Part shown: piece after piece, positions 1-6,830 of the stretch
How positions within the stretch are numbered: position 1 is the first letter of the stretch
How the letters are laid out: every line of letters begins with the position of its first letter
Assembly (NCBI GenBank): GCA_946480635.1
Contig: CAMLKV010000051.1
Span: 1-9,933, forward strand
Direction of reading: 5' to 3'
DNA length: 9,933 bases
DNA from: an uncultured Flavobacterium sp.
Lineage (GTDB): Bacteria > Bacteroidota > Bacteroidia > Flavobacteriales > Flavobacteriaceae
Notes under the pieces: generated by a model
Databases searched by the model: none
Told to the model about the DNA's origin: nothing
The model's input: only the letters and a program-made list of their open reading frames with translations
Made by a program: the position numbers and the translations under genes

Positions 1-1215
1 GGAGTTGAATATGATTTAAAGAAAAACTCAGAAAACAGAAAAGCATTCGATTTTGATGGTATTACTCAAGAGTATACGAATTATAATGATGTTCAATCTA
101 ATTATTCTTCAACTGAAGTTTCATTTGTTAAACCAACTGCTGGAATTAATATTGAAAAAAAGAGCTTAAATTTTGATTTAATAGGAGGAACTGTAGTTGC
201 AAAATTTAATGCAAATTCTAATTATTTGAACACAATTACAGATTTAAATAGGAGGCATGTACTACCTTATTTTTCTACTTATTTGAATTATAAAATCAAC
301 AAATCTCGTTCAATTTATGCGAATTATAATTACCAGATTAATTTCCCTACGGCCGCACAAGTTTTGCCTGTTGAAGATTTAGGAAATCCATTGAATACTT
401 TTATTGGAAATCCCAATTTAGGATTAAATAAAAATCATTACTTGTATTTGAGTTTTAGAGATTATAATTATGTAAAAAAATCGGGTTATAGTTTCTATTT
501 GGGAGGGAATTATTATGATAGTCAAATAGTTTCTTCAACTACCTTTGATATTAATCGTAAGAGAACCACAACGTATCAAAATGTAGAAAACACATACTAT
601 ACATGGTCAGGAATTAACGTTAATAAAACAATTAAAAACGAAGCACATACATATAAATTTTCAATAGGAACAGGTGCAAATTTTTCCTTGAATAAAGGTT
701 TTGCCAATAATTTAGCATACGATGCTTTTGGTATTCGTTATAGAGCAAATGCAAACTTTACATATGAATATGGAGAATTATTAACCATAAATCCATCATA
801 TAGTTATTTGTACAATATTTCAAAGTATTCAAATTACACTATTGATGAAGCATCAAATTTTCAGCATAAAGTAGGAGTACAGGTAACAAATTATTGGCCA
901 AAAAATTGGGTTTTTGGAAACGATCTAGGATACACATATACTTCAAATATTGCTGATGGTTTCAAAAAAGATTTTTATTTGTGGAATACTAGTTTAGCAT
1001 ATAGTTTTTTTAATAAAAAATTTACTGCTAAAGTAAAAGTGTACGATGTTTTAAATCAAAATCAAAGTACAACTCGCTCAATTTCGGCTACAACAATTCG
1101 TGATGAACAAAATATAGTTTTGAAGCGTTATGCAATGTTTTCTTTAACATATAAGATTGAAAAATTTGCAGGTAAAGAAAAACCTTCACGAGGCGGCGGC
1201 ATGAGAATGTTTTAA
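1..1215 (+). CDS. Outer-membrane beta-barrel protein (TonB-receptor-like), 5' end missing
   Basis: The frame is open from base 1, so the gene is cut by the window edge; 404 residues are visible, ending in TAA at 1213-1215. The protein is an alternating aromatic/polar beta-strand sequence rich in Tyr, Asn and Ser, with repeated strand-turn-strand patterns and no cytoplasmic-type domain. The stretch containing NPLNTFIGNPNLGLNKNH is typical of the Bacteroidota outer-membrane barrel family related to TonB-dependent receptors (OMP_b-brl_3 type); full members are usually 700-950 residues with an N-terminal regulatory-like domain and a plug, which would lie to the left. The last barrel strand (FSLTYKIEKF) is followed by a Gly/Arg/Met tail ending in Phe. 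The substrate cannot be told from this part. A first internal start at 226 (TTG) is not the true start, because the reading frame and the barrel pattern continue upstream of it. Confidence 0.85.
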   Translation, partial: GVEYDLKKNSENRKAFDFDGITQEYTNYNDVQSNYSSTEVSFVKPTAGINIEKKSLNFDLIGGTVVAKFNANSNYLNTITDLNRRHVLPYFSTYLNYKINKSRSIYANYNYQINFPTAAQVLPVEDLGNPLNTFIGNPNLGLNKNHYLYLSFRDYNYVKKSGYSFYLGGNYYDSQIVSSTTFDINRKRTTTYQNVENTYYTWSGINVNKTIKNEAHTYKFSIGTGANFSLNKGFANNLAYDAFGIRYRANANFTYEYGELLTINPSYSYLYNISKYSNYTIDEASNFQHKVGVQVTNYWPKNWVFGNDLGYTYTSNIADGFKKDFYLWNTSLAYSFFNKKFTAKVKVYDVLNQNQSTTRSISATTIRDEQNIVLKRYAMFSLTYKIEKFAGKEKPSRGGGMRMF

Positions 1216-1220
1216 ATACC

Positions 1221-1247
1221 AAAAGAGCAGCTTTAAGCTGCTCTTTT
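1221..1247. terminator. Bidirectional hairpin terminator
   Basis: A perfect inverted repeat, arms 1221-1231 and 1237-1247 (AAAAGAGCAGC / GCTGCTCTTTT) around a TTTAA loop, lies 5 bases after the stop of the outer-membrane protein gene. It carries A and T runs on its outer flanks, so it can act as an intrinsic terminator in both directions. It also lies just beyond the stop of the convergent minus-strand gene at 1251. Confidence 0.85.
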
Positions 1248-1250
1248 CAT

Positions 1251-1781
1251 TTATAATGAAGACAAACCTACATGCTTGTCTGGATTTTTTTTGATAATGA
1301 CATTGTCAATCTCCATTTCAATTCTTGCTCCTCCATTATCATTTGCATTTGCAGTCATTAACGGGAAAAACCATAATTGTAAATTATTGTAATTAGGTGT
1401 GAAATAAATTTTCTTTTTTTGCCACTGATTAAATTTTTCACCTGCTTTTTGAGACCATACCACTTCGCTGTATTCTGTAAACTCAGGCAGTGTGTATTCG
1501 TATTTGTTATATGATGCATTGGAAGCCGTTCTGATATTAATGGTAGATTGCAAAACTTTTTTGTTTGGTTTTGAAACATTTGATGACGTTTTAACCCAAA
1601 ATGTAATTTCATAAGTTTGATTTTTTTCAAAAAAATAATTTAAGCTTACACCATTTCCTAAATTTGAATGTGACCAAGTCCATTTTTTTGTTTCACTTTC
1701 TTTTTCTATGTTGTAATTTGTTTGTGCATTTAATAATCCCCCAATTAATAAAAGTGCAGCTGTTAGTAAAAAGTTTTTCAT
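1251..1781 (-). CDS. Small secreted protein with carbohydrate-binding-like (jelly-roll) character
   Basis: I chose the ATG at 1779-1781 (176 aa) over the upstream in-frame ATG at 1838. From 1781 the protein begins with a classic signal peptide (MKNFLLTAALLLIGG..., cleavage near residue 19-20 at NAQ-TN), whereas the longer version would place 19 unrelated residues before it. There is no lipobox cysteine, so it is probably released to the periplasm or beyond. The mature part is all-beta in appearance, with Trp/Tyr/Phe-rich strands such as NYFFEKNQTYEITFWVKT and a final strand IEMEIDNVIIKK. This resembles carbohydrate-binding modules of the CBM4/9 jelly-roll type, but the match is by eye only. 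No catalytic motif and no obvious type IX secretion C-terminal domain is seen. It stands alone between two terminators, so it is likely monocistronic. No convincing -33/-7 promoter was found. Confidence 0.75.
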   Translation of the reverse strand: MKNFLLTAALLLIGGLLNAQTNYNIEKESETKKWTWSHSNLGNGVSLNYFFEKNQTYEITFWVKTSSNVSKPNKKVLQSTINIRTASNASYNKYEYTLPEFTEYSEVVWSQKAGEKFNQWQKKKIYFTPNYNNLQLWFFPLMTANANDNGGARIEMEIDNVIIKKNPDKHVGLSSL

Positions 1782-1941
1782 AGTTATATTTAGTTTTTTA
1801 TTTGTTAATTGTATGATGCAAAGATGGTATGAGATCAAAAAAATATGCTAGGGAATTAATCTCATTTTGATAGGGTGATTTTCCTCTTTTTTGTCTAACA
1901 GTTTTTAGTGATGTACTACTAATGGATTTATGATATAATAA

Positions 1942-1965
1942 AAAAGCAGCCGTTAAGCTGCTTTT
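1942..1965 (-). terminator. Hairpin terminator of the 627-aa gene
   Basis: Arms AAAAGCAGC (1942-1950) and GCTGCTTTT (1957-1965) enclose a 6-base loop. Read on the minus strand, the stem is followed by a T run (plus-strand A run at 1940-1946), 21 bases past the stop of the gene ending at 1987. It separates that gene from the secreted-protein gene at 1251-1781. The 205-base gap it lies in (1782-1986) shows no other gene or structure that I can support. Confidence 0.85.
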
Positions 1966-1986
1966 AGAAAGTTTAAAAATAATTCG

Positions 1987-3870
1987 TTATACATCGTAGA
2001 AGAAAATTTGCTCTACTGGACCACTATCAGACATTGCCACATCTCCATTGTGCATTCTCGCTCTGGCATATAGTTTAAGAATATAAGTACAACGGGTCAT
2101 GTCATTAGGTGGATTGTTCAATTGACAACTATTGTTGGTTCTTTCATCAATAGCAGGATTTGTATTGCCACTTAATGGAATAATTCCATCTGAAATTCCT
2201 CTGTTAACTGTGTTGCTATTATTTCTTAAATGCAATGAAGAAGAACTAAGATGTGGATGATAAACAGTGTATTTAGCATGAAGAGTACCGTTGATAGGTG
2301 TACATAGACCATTCGCTTCTAATTCTGCAATAGATAATTTTAAAACAACTGGATTGTTGTTCATAATAACTGAATTAAGTGTTTTACCATTACCAGGAAC
2401 AATGTTGAACTGATTTAATGGTTTGTTTACCACTTCTCTTATTTCAAAACGGATAGCAAATTTCTCTATCGGAATTTTATTTGCTGCAGGAATAGTTTGG
2501 CCAGGATTTATGCTTCCAGGAACATCTGGAGCATTTGTTAAAGCTGCAGTATTCAGAGAGATTAAAGTGTCTTCTTCAATAATGTTGTAGGAAGATAAAT
2601 CAGCTAAAGTTAATCCAGCGTTAATCAAAGCTCTTTCGATGGCATGGTTAACATCAAACCAACCTTGAGCATCAAAATCACTTTGATCACTGGTGACAAA
2701 AATTTCATTATTGATTGGAGAATATACTTTGCGACTCAATTTTGAAACAACACTTGGAACAAATAAATTTGGTGTTACTCCAATAATTTTTGAGAAATTT
2801 CCAATTGCTGGAGCAGGAGTTCCGTTTGGAGTTGTTGTATCACTAATTAAAAAACGATATTCAATTGGGTTACCTGATGCCGATTTTAACGCCGCTTGAC
2901 CAGTTAAACGGATAGTTCCAAACAACGCATTTTTCCCTGATCCTGCATAACCATCTACATCAAAATCATAACTATTTGTACCATAAGATGCGCTAAAAGC
3001 AGTTCCAATCCCTGTCCATGCACTTGGGAAATTTGGATCTTCAGGGTTTACTACGTTTACTTCTGAGCACAATTTAACACATAGACAATAACCAACATTT
3101 TTTCGAGCATTTGCTCTCGTTTCATTAATAAGTGTTGTGCCTGCAATTTCGGCTTTAAAATAAACATCTGGTCCGCTTTGGAAAGTTAATGGCAAACCAG
3201 GATCTGTTTCAACATTAATTAGAGGAGATAAGAATGTCTGTTTAAATTTGATTGAAGAATAATCAATTCTAAAGTGTCCATTGCTATCCGTTGTATCTGT
3301 TCCTAAGTTATCATCAGTCAAAAAATCGGCATCAAAAGCTGTAATTTTTGCATTAGCTATAGGGGTATTTGTTTTGCAATTTACTAAACGACCACAAATA
3401 ACCCACGCATCAAAATAATGTCCTCTAATGTAACACCAGAATTTATAGGAAATTTCATGTGACCAGTTAAAGAAATTAAATTCTTCAAACTCATTTCTTC
3501 TCCATTCCATTACCAATGTAGTAATGTGAAATTGGAGAGGCTCAGTTCTTTTCGGTTTTGGAATTTTTGGAGGAACTGTACCACAAATAAAGTCAATGTC
3601 AAAAGCAGAATTAGCATATTTATCATCAATGCTAAATTCAAAATTTCCATTCTCATCAGTGAATGTTTTAGCGATTAAAAGATTTTCCCTTAGTTTAGCT
3701 TCTTCTTTAGTTACTAAATGAAATGTTTCTTTTGCATTTGCAACAGCAGAGCTCAAAACTTCTTTTCTGTATGGGAGATATAATAGTACCTCTACATTGG
3801 CAATGTATTCGCGACAATCATCACACAATTGTCCTTTTAATGTGCCTTTAAAAATGTTTTTCATGATCAT
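1987..3870 (-). CDS. Unknown 627-aa protein with two carboxypeptidase-regulatory/transthyretin-like segments
   Basis: I do not recognise a specific family for the whole protein. Two segments look like carboxypeptidase-regulatory/transthyretin-like beta-sandwich domains. One is near residues 8-82 (opening KGTLKGQLCDDC, ending TDENGNFEFSID); the other is near 156-203 (ICGRLVNCKTNTPIANAKI, ending TDSNGHFRIDY). The 'D-x-N/S-G-x-F' turn before the last strand is typical of these folds. Between them lies an aromatic-rich stretch (residues 119-155). The C-terminal two-thirds is a long beta-rich region with no motif I can name. Cysteines come in close pairs: C16/C19, C158/C164 and C261/C263/C267. There is no N-terminal signal peptide, lipobox or membrane segment, which is odd for this domain type, usually found in exported Bacteroidota proteins. 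The start could be Met1 (3870) or Met3 (3864); MKNIF from 3864 is equally plausible. It is monocistronic, with its own terminator and a possible promoter. Confidence 0.8.
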   Translation of the reverse strand: MIMKNIFKGTLKGQLCDDCREYIANVEVLLYLPYRKEVLSSAVANAKETFHLVTKEEAKLRENLLIAKTFTDENGNFEFSIDDKYANSAFDIDFICGTVPPKIPKPKRTEPLQFHITTLVMEWRRNEFEEFNFFNWSHEISYKFWCYIRGHYFDAWVICGRLVNCKTNTPIANAKITAFDADFLTDDNLGTDTTDSNGHFRIDYSSIKFKQTFLSPLINVETDPGLPLTFQSGPDVYFKAEIAGTTLINETRANARKNVGYCLCVKLCSEVNVVNPEDPNFPSAWTGIGTAFSASYGTNSYDFDVDGYAGSGKNALFGTIRLTGQAALKSASGNPIEYRFLISDTTTPNGTPAPAIGNFSKIIGVTPNLFVPSVVSKLSRKVYSPINNEIFVTSDQSDFDAQGWFDVNHAIERALINAGLTLADLSSYNIIEEDTLISLNTAALTNAPDVPGSINPGQTIPAANKIPIEKFAIRFEIREVVNKPLNQFNIVPGNGKTLNSVIMNNNPVVLKLSIAELEANGLCTPINGTLHAKYTVYHPHLSSSSLHLRNNSNTVNRGISDGIIPLSGNTNPAIDERTNNSCQLNNPPNDMTRCTYILKLYARARMHNGDVAMSDSGPVEQIFFYDV

Positions 3871-3915
3871 AATAGTTTTAGTTTGTAATTATTTGATTTT
3901 CAATATTTTGAAATA

Positions 3916-3948
3916 CAAATTTTGTTCTTTTAAAGTGTTGAATATCAA
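3916..3948 (-). promoter_or_regulatory. Possible promoter of the 627-aa gene
   Basis: On the minus strand, AAAATTTG (plus 3916-3923) matches the Bacteroidota -7 consensus TAnnTTTG at 5 of 6 fixed positions. A TTG (plus 3946-3948) stands 22 bases upstream of it, within the spacing reported for Flavobacterium promoters. This would place transcription start about 50 bases before the ATG at 3870. Such short AT-rich matches are common by chance here. Confidence 0.3.
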
Positions 3949-4037
3949 GTGAAACGACTGATTTTATTCAGGAAAAAGACTTCCATTTTTTAAGGGCTTT
4001 AACGATGTTCTCCAGTTAAAATGGTTATATTGCATTT

Positions 4038-4823
4038 ATGGATATAAAAAGCAAAGTTGTTTGGATCACAGGAGCGTCTTCTGGAATAGGAGAAGGCTTG
4101 GCTTACGAATTAGCAAAAAAGAATTGCAGACTTATACTTTCTGGACGTAATGTAGCAGAACTTGAAAGAGTAAGAGACAATTGTAATGCTACTACTGAAA
4201 TACTTTCATTTGATTTGGCCGATTTTGACAATGCTAAATTTAATGTCGAAAAGGCAATTTCTTTATTTGGAAAAGTTGATGTGTTGATTTGTAATGGAGG
4301 TGTAAGCCAACGTTCTTTGATTGTTGAAACTAGTTTTGAAGTAGATAAAAAACTCATAGAAGTAGATTATTTAGCAAACGTAGCTTTGGCTAAAGCCATT
4401 CTTCCGCATTTTATAGAAAATCAATCAGGGCATTTCGCTGTAGTAACCAGTTTGATGGGGAAATTCGGATCACCTTATCGATCTGGATATTGTGGAGCAA
4501 AACATGCTTTGCATGGTTTTTTTGATGTGATGCGAATGGAACATCAAAAAGATGGAATAAACGTCACCATGGTTTGTCCTGGGTTTATTCAAACTAATGT
4601 AGCCAAAAATGCACTAACGGCAGATGGTTCAAAACAAACAACAGATGATGAAGCGACAAAAAATGGTTTGCCAGTTTCTGTATTTGTTGAACGAATGGTT
4701 AACGCTATTGAAAGAGAAAAATTTGAAGTGTATATAGGAAGAAAAGAAACGCTTGGTGTATATCTTAAGCGTTTCTTTCCAACTTTACTGCATTATTTTG
4801 TGATTAGGAGTAAAGTGAGGTAG
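4038..4823 (+). CDS. SDR family oxidoreductase, DHRS7-like
   Basis: A 261-aa classical short-chain dehydrogenase/reductase, a cytosolic NAD(P)(H)-dependent enzyme that oxidises an alcohol or reduces a carbonyl. The cofactor motif TGASSGIG is at residues 11-18 and Arg37 after the second strand (LSGR) suggests NADP(H) preference. Asp59 (SFDLAD) is placed to contact the adenine ring. The catalytic set is complete: Asn114, Ser138, Tyr151 and Lys155 (YCGAK), followed by the PG motif (VCPGFIQTN). The usual NNAG is replaced by CNGG (85-88), continuing as VSQRSL. NGG followed by SQRSL is also seen in animal DHRS7 proteins, so the closest functional subgroup is probably DHRS7/DHRS7B-like. The substrate is unknown. 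The length is normal and the ATG at 4038 starts right at the first Rossmann strand. It is divergent from the 627-aa gene across 167 bases and convergent with the TPM gene, so it is probably a single-gene unit. Confidence 0.93.
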   Translation: MDIKSKVVWITGASSGIGEGLAYELAKKNCRLILSGRNVAELERVRDNCNATTEILSFDLADFDNAKFNVEKAISLFGKVDVLICNGGVSQRSLIVETSFEVDKKLIEVDYLANVALAKAILPHFIENQSGHFAVVTSLMGKFGSPYRSGYCGAKHALHGFFDVMRMEHQKDGINVTMVCPGFIQTNVAKNALTADGSKQTTDDEATKNGLPVSVFVERMVNAIEREKFEVYIGRKETLGVYLKRFFPTLLHYFVIRSKVR

Positions 4824-4845
4824 AAATGTTGATTTTATAAGATAC

Positions 4846-4875
4846 AAAAAGAGATTGCAAACGCAATCTCTTTTT
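4846..4875. terminator. Strong bidirectional terminator between convergent genes
   Basis: A perfect 13-bp stem, AAAAAGAGATTGC (4846-4858) and GCAATCTCTTTTT (4863-4875), closes an AAAC loop. It lies 22 bases after the SDR stop and 28 bases beyond the stop of the minus-strand TPM gene at 4904. The A run on one arm and the T run on the other let it end transcripts from both sides. Confidence 0.92.
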
Positions 4876-4903
4876 AGTTATTTGTAATTATTGATTTTAA
4901 GAA

Positions 4904-5710
4904 TTACCAGCTTCCTCCAGCTCCACCACCAGAGAAACCTCCACCGCCAAAGCCACCGCCAAAGCCACCAGATCCTCCGCCGAAACCACCTCCAGAAGAC
5001 CATCCACCGCCTGAAGAGCTTCGTCCCAAACTGCTTAAAATGATAATGTCAGCTAAATCGGGTCCAGAAAAGCGACCGCCACTTCCGCCGCCGCCTCTTC
5101 GGTTACGACTTGAAAGAATGATAATGATAACTATGAATATTAAAATAATAATAAATACGCCACCACTTCCGTCGTCTTCTTTGTTACCTTTTCTTTCTCC
5201 TTTGTATTTTCCTTTTAAAACGTCAAAAATTGCATCGGCACCTTTATCAAGACCGTTGTAATAACTTCCGGCTTTAAATTCAGGAACAATAACATTTCGT
5301 ATAATTTCGCCAGTTATTCCAGCAGTCATTCGATCTTCAACACCATATCCGTTTACAATATGAATTTTTCGGTCGTTTTTAGAAAGTAGAATTAAAATTC
5401 CGTTGTCTTCTTTAGCTTGACCAATTCCCCAAGTATGTGCCCATTTTGTGGCTAGCTGACTAATATCTTCTCCTTTTAAATCATCAATAGTAATGGCAAC
5501 TATTTGAGTTGTAGTAGAATCGGAATATTTGACTAATTTGTTTTCAAGTTGTTGTTTTTCGTTTTCTTGAAGTAAATTAGCATAATCATAAACACTGGTT
5601 TGAAATTTAGGAACTTCAGGTATTGTGTATTGGGAAAAACCAACGTAATGCAACAATAAAATAGTTAACATTACTATTAGTTTTACCATTCTTAATACAA
5701 ATTGTATCAT
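4904..5710 (-). CDS. TPM domain protein, exported, with membrane segment and glycine-rich tail
   Basis: A 268-aa protein of the TPM-domain family (YgcG-like; related to TPM phosphatase proteins). An N-terminal signal sequence covers residues 8-27 (cleavage near FSQ-YT). It is followed by the TPM domain at about 38-168, with the family-typical WGIG (94-97), DNGILIL (102-108) and the VNGYGVEDRMT region (119-128). A transmembrane helix lies at 185-199, then RNRR and a tail of Gly/Ser/Phe repeats ending GGSW. By the positive-inside rule the TPM domain would be periplasmic and the glycine tail cytosolic. A Met8 start (5689) would give a more compact signal peptide; the first ATG directly abuts the upstream stop and suits translational coupling, so I kept it. 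It is the last gene of the cluster. The biochemical role is not established by the sequence; LemA-TPM pairings are a recurring bacterial arrangement. Confidence 0.9.
   Translation of the reverse strand: MIQFVLRMVKLIVMLTILLLHYVGFSQYTIPEVPKFQTSVYDYANLLQENEKQQLENKLVKYSDSTTTQIVAITIDDLKGEDISQLATKWAHTWGIGQAKEDNGILILLSKNDRKIHIVNGYGVEDRMTAGITGEIIRNVIVPEFKAGSYYNGLDKGADAIFDVLKGKYKGERKGNKEDDGSGGVFIIILIFIVIIIILSSRNRRGGGGSGGRFSGPDLADIIILSSLGRSSSGGGWSSGGGFGGGSGGFGGGFGGGGFSGGGAGGSW
4941..4970 (-). repeat. 12-bp in-frame tandem repeat in the glycine-rich tail
   Basis: The unit CCACCGCCAAAG (plus strand) occurs twice in a row at 4941-4952 and 4953-4964, followed by a near half copy CCACCA. Each unit codes for four residues of the FGGG type, so copy changes would keep the frame. 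It lies inside a G/C-rich patch (about 4907-5014) that stands out from the AT-rich surroundings. Confidence 0.8.
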
Positions 5711-6148
5711 TTATGATTTAGAAATTTCGTTAGATAATTCGTTTGTGTCATCAGTATGAAATGGGAAATAAGTTTTTAGTCTTTCTCCAGCTCTAAGTAT
5801 TCCAGCTACTAATCCGTCCTTGAACTTTTTTTCTTTAAAATGCTTGATAACAATGTCTTTGGTACAATCCCAGAAGTCCTCTTCAACGACCTTGTTAATA
5901 CCTTCGTCACCTAAGATTACAAAGGATTGATTTTTGACATTAACATAAAAAAGAACACCATTTCTTGCTAGAGTATTATCCATGTTAAGTGAAAAGAAAA
6001 CCTCCTTTGCTCTTTCGAACGGAGGTTTGTCATTTTGTGCTTCTATATGAACTCTAATTTCACCCGAAGTGTTTTTCTCTGCTGTGTGTATGGCATCAAC
6101 AATAGCTTGTTCTTCGAGAGTGGTTAGAAAATCTTCTGTAATAGACAT
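5711..6148 (-). CDS. TPM domain protein, short and soluble
   Basis: A 145-aa protein with a TPM-like domain over most of its length: NTSGEIRVHIE (26-36), then a hydrophobic strand GVLFYVNV (64-71), SFVILGDEGI (75-84) and the helical end KDGLVAGILRAGERL (110-124). This order matches the TPM fold seen in the next gene. No signal peptide or membrane helix is present, so it is predicted to be cytosolic, unlike its larger partner. Its ATG overlaps the lemA stop as TAATG, and its own TAA is followed directly by the next ATG with no spacer, both signs of translational coupling. Two adjacent TPM genes suggest an old duplication with split location. The function is inferred only from the family and neighbours. 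Confidence 0.88.
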   Translation of the reverse strand: MSITEDFLTTLEEQAIVDAIHTAEKNTSGEIRVHIEAQNDKPPFERAKEVFFSLNMDNTLARNGVLFYVNVKNQSFVILGDEGINKVVEEDFWDCTKDIVIKHFKEKKFKDGLVAGILRAGERLKTYFPFHTDDTNELSNEISKS

Positions 6149-6765
6149 TATTTTTTATCTTCTTTGTTGTCAAAGTTAAATTCTACTTCAGGAGCTTTTT
6201 CAGCACCAGCCACAGCATCGAAGTATGCTTTTTCAGTAAATCCAAACATTCCTGCTAATAAGCTGTTAGGGAAAGTTTTGATGTGAGTGTTATATGGTTT
6301 CACCGCTTCGTTAAAACGAGTACGAGCCGTTAAAATTTGATTTTCAGTACTTGCCAATTCATCTTGTAGTTTTAAGAAGTTTTGGTTTGCTTTTAAATCA
6401 GGATATTGCTCAACTGTTACAAGTAATCTTGATAAAGAACTGTTTAAGTTCCCTTGTGCTTGATTGAATTGTGCTAATTGCTCAGGCGTAATGTTTGAAG
6501 GGTCAATTTTTACCGATGTGGCTTCCGATCTAGCTTTGATAACTGCTTCTAAAGTTGATTTTTCGAAATCGGCTGCACCTTTTACAGTTTTTACTAAGTT
6601 ACCAATTAAATCATTTCTTCTTTGGTACGAAGTTTCAACATTTCCCCAAGATTCTTTAATACCTTCGCTTAAAGTAACAGCAGTATTGTTTATTCCTTTT
6701 GCCCAGCTGTATAAAGCAAATACAACAACTAAAATTATTCCAACAGGAATTAACCATTTTCTCAT
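6148..6765 (-). CDS. LemA family membrane protein
   Basis: A 205-aa LemA-type protein of normal length. A single N-terminal transmembrane helix (about residues 4-21, after MRK, so N-terminus probably inside) is followed by the long helical LemA body on the outer face of the inner membrane. Typical stretches are SYQRRNDLIGNLVKTVKG (46-63), a central part with YPDLKANQNFLKLQDEL (121-137) and ENQILTARTRFNEAV (141-155). The F-x-E-K-A-Y-F motif near the end precedes an acidic, lysine-ended tail. LemA proteins have no agreed biochemical role; their regular neighbours are TPM-domain proteins, as here. It is separated from merR by 65 bases, which may hold its own promoter, though I saw no strong -7 match there. 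It overlaps the next gene by one base. Confidence 0.95.
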   Translation of the reverse strand: MRKWLIPVGIILVVVFALYSWAKGINNTAVTLSEGIKESWGNVETSYQRRNDLIGNLVKTVKGAADFEKSTLEAVIKARSEATSVKIDPSNITPEQLAQFNQAQGNLNSSLSRLLVTVEQYPDLKANQNFLKLQDELASTENQILTARTRFNEAVKPYNTHIKTFPNSLLAGMFGFTEKAYFDAVAGAEKAPEVEFNFDNKEDKK

Positions 6766-6830
6766 ATTCGTTTTGTTTTTAAGTTAATTTATTTAGTGAT
6801 TAAACGTAATTTGTTTTAAAAAGTTACAAA

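Noticed and set aside
1819..1826. Minus-strand CATCTTTG as a -7 element for the secreted-protein gene
   Set aside because: It is one base off TAnnTTTG and has no TTTG at a proper distance; the nearest one is only 9 bases upstream.
1782..1838. N-terminal extension of the secreted protein to an upstream ATG at 1838
   Set aside because: The added 19 residues would precede and spoil a textbook signal peptide that starts at 1781.
4103..4357. Minus-strand frame inside the SDR gene
   Set aside because: It is antisense to conserved SDR motifs and has no domain of its own.
5040..5261. Plus-strand frame coding a Pro/Leu/Arg-rich peptide
   Set aside because: It is the antisense shadow of the glycine-rich and membrane part of the TPM gene; Gly codons read backwards give Pro.
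6464..6787. Plus-strand frame of 107 codons over lemA
   Set aside because: It is the antisense shadow of LemA; its hydrophobic end mirrors the LemA membrane helix.
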